Assembly (NCBI GenBank): GCA_025964355.1
Contig: JAOPZB010000210.1
Location: forward strand, 1-39,592
Source: Solirubrobacterales bacterium
GTDB taxonomy: Bacteria; Actinomycetota; Thermoleophilia; Solirubrobacterales; Solirubrobacteraceae
Direction of reading: 5' to 3'
DNA length: 39,592 nt
Shown piece after piece: positions 35,018 to 39,592 of this stretch (within the stretch, counting starts at the first letter, position 1; every line of letters begins with the position of its first letter). The position numbers and the translations under genes are program-made. The notes beneath the pieces were generated by a model. That model ran no database searches. It saw only the letters and a program-made list of their open reading frames with translations, and was not told the origin of the DNA.

Positions 35018-35953
35018 ATGGAGTTGAGGATCTTCGCCGAGCCGCAGGAAGGCGCGAGCTATGACCAGCAGCTCGCGATGGCCCAGGTCGCGGAGTCTCA
35101 CGGCTTCGGTGCGTTCTTCCGCTCTGATCATCTCCTGAGGATCAAACCGGGGTCCGGACTGCCCGGACCGACCGACTCTTGGGTGAGTCTGGGAGCGCTG
35201 GCGCGGGAGACCACCACGATCCGCCTCGGGACGTTGGTTACGTCGGCGACGTTCAGGTTCCCTGGGCTGCTCGCAGTCGCGGTCGCCCAGGTCGACGCGA
35301 TGAGCGACGGCCGAGTGGAGATCGGCGTCGGCACAGGATGGTTCGACGCCGAGCACACCGCATACGGGATCCCGTTCCCCCCGTTCGGTGAGCGCTTCGA
35401 CCGGCTCGAAGAGCAGCTGACGATACTCACCGGCCTGTGGGGCTCGCCTGCAGGCGACCGCTATTCCTTCGACGGGATCTACTACCGGCTCACCGACAGC
35501 CCGGCGCTGCCGAAGCCGCTGCAGCGCCCACATCCGCCGATCATCGTCGGTGGTCTCGGAGCCCGCCGCACTCCTGCCCTGGCCGCAAGGTTCGCGAACG
35601 AGTTCAATGTGCCGTTCGCTCCCGTCGATGTCGCCGCAGAACGTATCCAGGGGGTCAGAACCGCGTGCGAAGCGGCGGGTCGAGATCCCGACGACCTGGT
35701 CTACTCGCACGCGATCACGGTCTGCTGCGGGCGCGACGCATCCGAGCTCGAGCGGCGCGCCGCCGGGATCGGGCGCGAGCTCGACGATCTCCGTAGCTCT
35801 GGCGCCGCCGGAACTCCGCAAGAGGTGACCGCCCGGCTGCAGGAGTACCGGCGGGCGGGCGTCTCCCGCTCCTACCTTCAGGTGATCGACCTCGATGACC
35901 TCGACCACGTCGCGTTGATCGCCGAGGAGGTCATGCCGGGCCTGGCCGACTAA
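35018..35953 (+). CDS. Luciferase-like (LLM) flavin/F420-dependent oxidoreductase
   Basis: TIM-barrel oxidoreductase of the bacterial luciferase superfamily. The 311-residue product starts at ATG 35018 with GAGGAGG six bases upstream. Motifs are MAQVAESHGFGAFFRSDHLL, RLGTLVTSATFRFPGLLAVAVAQVDAMSDGRVEIGVGTGW, HTAYGIPFPPFGERFDRLEEQL, and the cofactor-binding PPIIVGGLGARRTPALAARFANEFN. The LGxGTGW segment and overall form resemble actinobacterial F420 enzymes rather than FMN ones, but the cofactor is not proved. Stands alone; the substrate is unknown. Confidence 0.9.
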   Translation: MELRIFAEPQEGASYDQQLAMAQVAESHGFGAFFRSDHLLRIKPGSGLPGPTDSWVSLGALARETTTIRLGTLVTSATFRFPGLLAVAVAQVDAMSDGRVEIGVGTGWFDAEHTAYGIPFPPFGERFDRLEEQLTILTGLWGSPAGDRYSFDGIYYRLTDSPALPKPLQRPHPPIIVGGLGARRTPALAARFANEFNVPFAPVDVAAERIQGVRTACEAAGRDPDDLVYSHAITVCCGRDASELERRAAGIGRELDDLRSSGAAGTPQEVTARLQEYRRAGVSRSYLQVIDLDDLDHVALIAEEVMPGLAD

Positions 35954-36037
35954 GGAGGTCCACAACGCCGGCGGGTCGCGAACCGATTTGCTCGCTGAGG
36001 GCCGACCGACTCCCAATCCGCCGCGCGTTCAGAGAGC

Positions 36038-36400
36038 TCACTCGGTCAGACAGGTGTCCTCGTGCGAGTAGGCAGGCGAGCAGGCGCATATCAGGCGCAG
36101 CGGCTCAACACCGACGCTGAAGACCTTGTGGCGGGCGCCCGGTGGGATCAGCGCACAGTCACCCTTGCTGATGATCCGCTCCTCACCATCGATGATCAGC
36201 CGACCTTGACCAGCGCTGACGAGATAAAGCTCCTCGCTCAGGCGGTGGTAATGCTCTGTCGTCGCGCCACCCACCGGGATCGTCGCCTCGGCCAGGCTTT
36301 GGTTCTGAGCCGGCGCCGCGACTGGCCCCGCCCACTCCCGGATATCCGAGCCGTCGAGTGTGACGAACGGCTTGATCTGCGCGTATGAGCGGACGTGCAT
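36038..36400 (-). CDS. Cupin-domain protein
   Basis: Single-domain cupin of 120 residues. The two metal motifs are HYHRLSEELYLVSAGQGRLIIDGEE (His, His, Glu) and GDCALIPPGARHKVFSVG (Pro-Gly-x-x-His). Such proteins may be isomerases, dioxygenases or binding proteins; the exact role cannot be read. A perfect 9-base inverted repeat lies 36 bases upstream of ATG 36400 and may control it. TAGGCT ends ten bases before the ATG. Upstream on the same strand is the VOC gene. Confidence 0.88.
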   Translation of the reverse strand: MHVRSYAQIKPFVTLDGSDIREWAGPVAAPAQNQSLAEATIPVGGATTEHYHRLSEELYLVSAGQGRLIIDGEERIISKGDCALIPPGARHKVFSVGVEPLRLICACSPAYSHEDTCLTE

Positions 36401-36436
36401 CGCACAACGAAGCCTAGAGGTTGCCAGGCATGTTTA

Positions 36437-36460
36437 CCTAGTCGATGATGGTCGACTAGG
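36437..36460. promoter_or_regulatory. Perfect 9-base inverted repeat, operator candidate
   Basis: CCTAGTCGA-TGATGG-TCGACTAGG lies between the VOC stop and the cupin start. No T run on either strand, so an operator for the cupin gene is more likely than a terminator. The 24-base size fits a dimeric repressor. Confidence 0.5.
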
Positions 36461-36486
36461 CCTTGCGCTGACGGCGCAGGGCCACG

Positions 36487-36972
36487 TCAGCCGGAGCGCC
36501 TGCTGGCGCGTTCGTTGATCTCCTGAGGTGAGAGGCGCTCGGTGCGCTTGCTGAGCATCCACTGGTGCCCGAAGGGATCTCGCAGCCGCCCGCCACGCTC
36601 ACCGTAGAACTGGTCGGCCAGCTCATAGACCACTTCGGCGCCGGCTGCGACGGCGCGGTTCCAGGCGGCGTCGACGTCCTCCCAATAGGTGGCCATGATT
36701 GCCGTCACTACGCAGTCGAGTGAATCCGGTGACATGGCTGGTCCGCCATCCGCCGCGTCGTCGGTGAGCATGACTACCGAGTCACCGATGCGAATCTCGG
36801 AATGGATCAGCTCACCGCCGGGACCGGTGAACCGCTCGCCGATCTCCTGCGCGGCAAACGCCCTGGCGTAGAAGTCAATCGCGGCACCGCCGTCCCGGAC
36901 GACCAAACGAGGCGTGACGGTGTGAAGGTGCTCCGGGACCGACGTGACCGGCTCGGTGGGATTGTTCGACAC
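36487..36972 (-). CDS. PhnB-like VOC (glyoxalase-fold) protein
   Basis: Vicinal-oxygen-chelate fold protein, 161 residues, from GTG 36972 with AAGGAG seven bases upstream; the 309-residue track ORF is a run-on antisense to FxsA. It shows TVTPRLVVRDGGAAIDFYARAFAAQEIGERF, GGELIHSEIRIGDSVVMLTDD and ERGGRLRDPFGHQWMLSKRTERLS, typical of PhnB-type proteins. The substrate is not known. Divergent from fxsA, with an inverted repeat between the genes. Confidence 0.9.
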   Translation of the reverse strand: MSNNPTEPVTSVPEHLHTVTPRLVVRDGGAAIDFYARAFAAQEIGERFTGPGGELIHSEIRIGDSVVMLTDDAADGGPAMSPDSLDCVVTAIMATYWEDVDAAWNRAVAAGAEVVYELADQFYGERGGRLRDPFGHQWMLSKRTERLSPQEINERASRRSG

Positions 36973-37006
36973 GGATCCGCTCCTTGGACGACGACGGGAA
37001 TGCATC

Positions 37007-37059
37007 ATCGCATCGCCGCCTTGCCAGACCCCGCTCCACCGCAGCTCGGGCGATGCGAT
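37007..37059. promoter_or_regulatory. Spaced 11-base inverted repeat between divergent genes
   Basis: ATCGCATCGCC (37007-37017) and GGCGATGCGAT (37049-37059) are perfect inverted copies, 42 bases centre to centre (four helical turns). They lie between the divergent VOC and fxsA starts. The arrangement suits a repressor or activator binding both sites and looping. Confidence 0.5.
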
Positions 37060-37090
37060 TTGAAACGCCGCTTCTCCCGATCGTGGTTCT

Positions 37091-37579
37091 GTGTCGCCTA
37101 CCCTGAGTGCCGAGATGTTCGTCCTTGTCCTGTTGGCCGTGCCTGCCGTCGAGGTGTTCGTCTTCATCGAGGTCGGGCTGGCGATCGGCTGGCTCCTGGC
37201 GACTGTGCTGTTGCTCGGGATCTCTCTGCTTGGCGTGCCGCTTCTGCGTATCCAGGGGCGCTCTGCGCTCCGGCGGTTGTCGTTGGCGATGTCTGAGCGC
37301 CGGGCGCCCGGTCGTGCGGCGCTGGACGGCGCACTCGGATTTCTCGGATGCATCCTGCTCGTGGTCCCCGGATTCGTCACGGACGGGCTGGGCGCGCTTC
37401 TTCTGCTTCCGCCCACGCGAGCGCTTGCGCGCGGCTGGCTCTCCCGCCGGCACGCCCGCCGGGTGATGAGCCTTGCTGCAACGGCGGTGCGCTTCAGTCC
37501 ACGCGGCGGTCACGGTGAGTGGTCGGCCGACGTCGAGTCAACCGCGGTAGAGGACGATCGCGACCAGCTCGGCGCGTGA
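37091..37579 (+). CDS. fxsA: FxsA-family membrane protein
   Basis: Integral membrane protein; in E. coli FxsA reduces phage T7 exclusion by F plasmids, but its normal role is unknown. The 162-residue product has FVLVLLAVPAVEVFVFIEVGLAIGWLLATVLLLGISLLGVPLLR, a loop and GFLGCILLVVPGFVTDGLGALLLLPPTR, the conserved shape of the family, then a basic, acidic-ended tail. GTG 37091 is the track start; ATG 37115 is possible and keeps all membrane segments. Confidence 0.88.
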   Translation: MSPTLSAEMFVLVLLAVPAVEVFVFIEVGLAIGWLLATVLLLGISLLGVPLLRIQGRSALRRLSLAMSERRAPGRAALDGALGFLGCILLVVPGFVTDGLGALLLLPPTRALARGWLSRRHARRVMSLAATAVRFSPRGGHGEWSADVESTAVEDDRDQLGA

Positions 37580-37669
37580 CGTGCGGCGGATCACGCCAGG
37601 CCGTCCGCACGTTCACGCGTCTGTGGCCGATCAGTGATCCGCGTGCTCGAGCTGAGTGCCGCCACAGCG

Positions 37670-37693
37670 GTGTTGCTGATCGCCGAGCAACAC
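37670..37693. promoter_or_regulatory. 8-base inverted repeat before the cyclase/ATPase gene
   Basis: GTGTTGCT-GATCGCCG-AGCAACAC lies 41 bases before the cyclase start, in the 155-base gap after fxsA. Candidate operator or fxsA terminator; no T run. No gene seen in the gap. Confidence 0.45.
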
Positions 37694-37734
37694 TGCGCGA
37701 CGCGGCGGCACGAGTCTTCCGGAAGGCGGATGAT

Positions 37735-39592
37735 GTGTGCATGGGGGGCGCGGGCGTAGAGACGGTCACGATCTTGATCACCGATCTAGTGGGCTCCACG
37801 CAGCTGGAGTCTCGGGTGGGACCGATCGTGGCGGAGGAGCTGCGGGAGGAGCATTTCGGACTCCTCCGGGAGGCCGTCGGGGAGGCAGGCGGACGCGAGG
37901 TGAAGAACACGGGCGATGGCCTGATGGTTGCTTTCCCGAGCGCCGCGGCGGCGGTCTCGTGCGCGGTCTTGATTCAGCAGCGCTTTGAGCGACGCAACCG
38001 GTCGGCTATGGAGACGCTGCTGATCAAGGCGGGTGTGAGCTCGGGCGACGCGAGTACGGCTGGGGGCGATGTCTTTGGCATGCCGGTTATCGAGGCGGCG
38101 CGTCTTTGTGACAGCTGCTCGCCTGGGCAGATCCTCGCGAAGGAGATAGTTGGGCATCTCGCGACGGGACGGGGCCACGTCTTTACGTCTGTGGGCGCGC
38201 TCGAGCTCAAGGGGTTGCCGGAGCCATTGGAAGCGATAGAGGTGGTGTGGGAGCCCGCCTTTGGAAGCGGCATCGCGCTGCCTGAGCGGCTACGTGAGCT
38301 CCCCGCGACGGCGTTCGTGGGCCGAGTGGCGGAGCGCGAGCGACTGGCGGAGCTGTGGGGGCAGACGCGCGATGGGTCGTTGCGCCTTGCGCTGATAAGC
38401 GGGGAGGCGGGTGTGGGTAAGACGCGGCTGTCCATGCATCTGGCGCTGCAGGCGCATGTCGAGGGCGCGACGGTGCTCTATGGGCGCTGTGATGAGGACC
38501 TCGGCGTCCCTTACCAGCCGTGGGTGCAGGCGTTTGGGCACCTGGTCAAGGAGGCACCGGACCGGGTTCTCGATGTCCATGTGGAGCGTTTTGGCGGCGA
38601 CGCGGCGCGCCTCATACCCGCCCTACGCGATCGTGTGCCCGAGCTGCCGTCTGCACGCGGGAATGACCCCGAGACAGACCGCTATTTGCTGTACGCCGCC
38701 GTCGTGAGCCTCCTCGAGGAGGCCTCGAAGCGGGAGCCGCTTCTATTGGTCCTCGATGATTTGCACTGGGCGGATGCGCCGACGGTGTCGCTGCTCCGCC
38801 ACGCAGTCACCGCGGGCCCCTCGATGGCAGTAATGGTCGTGGGGACCTATCGTGACTCTGATCTCTCGCGCGATCACCCGCTGACGGCGCTGTTGGCTGA
38901 CCTTCACCGTGATCGGGGCGGCGAGCGCATGAAGCTCGCCGGCCTTCAGACCGGGGACGTGCTGTCGTTGATCGAGGCTCTGGCCGGTCATGAGCTCGAC
39001 GAGGACGGCTGCGCCCTAGCCGAGGAGATCACGCGCGAGACCGCCGGCAATCCCTTCTTCGCGGGCGAGCTTCTTCGTCACCTGATGGAGGCAGGCGCGA
39101 TCGTGCAAGAGGAGGGCGGGCGGTGGCACGTCGTTGGCGAGGTGGCCGAGCTGGGCTTGCCGCAGAGTGTGCGTGAGGTGATCGGGCGGCGCGTGGAGCG
39201 CCTGGGCTCCGACGCGCGCCGAGCGCTTAGCGCCGCCGCGGTCGTCGGCCGCGATTTCGATCTTGGCGTGCTCTTGGCGGTGGTGGATCTCCCACAGGCG
39301 CAGCTGCTCGATCTGCTCGATGAAGCGGTCGCGGCATCGCTGCTTCAGGAGAGGCCAGAGCGAGCCGGGCGCTTCACCTTCGTTCATGCCCTTGTCGCGC
39401 ACACTTTGTATGAGGATCTCGGCGCCACACGTCGCGCCATGCTTCACCGGCAGGTGGCCGAGGCGCTTGAGGAGCTGTGCAGCGAGGCGCCGGGCGAGCG
39501 GCTCGTGGCCGAATTCTCCGAGGTGATCGGCTCCGCTGGCGGCTCGGCGGCGATCCTTGCCTACCACTGGCGCGAGGCCGGTCACTTAGACC
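37735..39592 (+). CDS. Class III adenylate/guanylate cyclase with AAA ATPase (partial, runs off window)
   Basis: Multi-domain signalling protein, missing from the track because it is open at the right edge. Start GTG 37735 has GGAAGG eight bases upstream; ATG 37741 is the alternative. At least 619 codons. The N-terminal cyclase domain (about 1-180) has metal Asp residues in TILITDLVGSTQLE and VKNTGDGLMVAF, and GMPVIEAARLCD, where the usual Asn of VNxAAR is absent. Then an AAA_16/STAND ATPase with Walker A ISGEAGVGKTRL and Walker B LLLVLDDLHWAD, and LPQSVREVIGRRVERL. The unseen C-terminus probably has TPR repeats or a LuxR domain. Confidence 0.92.
   Translation, partial: MCMGGAGVETVTILITDLVGSTQLESRVGPIVAEELREEHFGLLREAVGEAGGREVKNTGDGLMVAFPSAAAAVSCAVLIQQRFERRNRSAMETLLIKAGVSSGDASTAGGDVFGMPVIEAARLCDSCSPGQILAKEIVGHLATGRGHVFTSVGALELKGLPEPLEAIEVVWEPAFGSGIALPERLRELPATAFVGRVAERERLAELWGQTRDGSLRLALISGEAGVGKTRLSMHLALQAHVEGATVLYGRCDEDLGVPYQPWVQAFGHLVKEAPDRVLDVHVERFGGDAARLIPALRDRVPELPSARGNDPETDRYLLYAAVVSLLEEASKREPLLLVLDDLHWADAPTVSLLRHAVTAGPSMAVMVVGTYRDSDLSRDHPLTALLADLHRDRGGERMKLAGLQTGDVLSLIEALAGHELDEDGCALAEEITRETAGNPFFAGELLRHLMEAGAIVQEEGGRWHVVGEVAELGLPQSVREVIGRRVERLGSDARRALSAAAVVGRDFDLGVLLAVVDLPQAQLLDLLDEAVAASLLQERPERAGRFTFVHALVAHTLYEDLGATRRAMLHRQVAEALEELCSEAPGERLVAEFSEVIGSAGGSAAILAYHWREAGHLD

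Noticed and set aside
34547-36016. 489-codon minus-strand ORF
   Set aside because: Antisense to the ATPase-domain and luciferase-like genes; no recognisable motif and those genes have good ribosome sites or motifs.

Overview
The window is high-GC, densely packed bacterial chromosome. Gene content (mraZ-rsmH-ftsI-murE, a full trp set, hrcA-dnaJ, a mycobacterial HadA/HadB-like MaoC pair, a luciferase-like F420-type oxidoreductase, a DUF3352-like lipoprotein, a cyclase-AAA regulator) points to an actinomycete, most likely Thermoleophilia/Solirubrobacterales. That placement is inference from gene content and base composition; no rRNA is present to confirm it.

Layout. (1) 1-5.4 kb, minus strand: division/cell-wall operon mraZ-rsmH-ftsL-like-ftsI-murE (murE cut by the window edge), driven by a promoter whose spacer holds MraZ-type repeats. 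(2) 5.7-7.4 kb, plus: a large secreted lipoprotein. (3) 7.5-17.5 kb, minus: hisIE-trpE-trpG-trpD-trpC-htrA-trpF-trpB-trpA, then a tiny membrane protein and an orphan amino-acid-type binding lipoprotein. Many start/stop codons overlap (ATGA/GTGA), so translation is probably coupled; a periplasmic protease gene sits inside the tryptophan operon. (4) 17.6-18.6 kb, plus: an ArsA/Get3-like ATPase. (5) 18.6-21.4 kb, minus: yqeY-phoH-ybeY-era (RNA and ribosome maintenance). (6) 21.6-22.8 kb, plus: an amidohydrolase. (7) 22.8-25.8 kb, minus: hrcA-dnaJ-prmA, with an inverted repeat around the hrcA promoter. (8) 25.9-27.3 kb, minus: two MaoC hot-dog dehydratase-like genes and ssb.

From about 27.3 to 32.1 kb the character changes: a winged-helix/nuclease-like protein of replication-relaxation type, a VirD4/TraG-like coupling ATPase, an unrecognised protein, and two long noncoding stretches rich in inverted repeats. 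This looks like the DNA-processing core of a conjugative or mobilisable element, or a derived chromosomal cassette, next to ssb. No integrase, tRNA or att site was found.

From 32.1 kb to the end are mostly single-gene units: a DsbA-like protein with a CPYS active site, an ATP-dependent DNA ligase beside an AlkA-type glycosylase, an RsbW-like ATPase domain protein with an altered N box, a luciferase-like oxidoreductase, a cupin, a VOC protein, FxsA and the start of a class III cyclase/AAA ATPase regulator that runs off the right edge. Several intergenic gaps here carry perfect inverted repeats that look like operators.

The most unusual items are the coupling-ATPase/nuclease module with its tandem hairpins, the three-arm alternative-hairpin element at 31.2 kb, htrA inside trp, and a set of promoters placed for leaderless transcripts (hisIE, trpF, hrcA, yqeY). 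All calls come from reading the sequence and the supplied ORF track; no searches were run.
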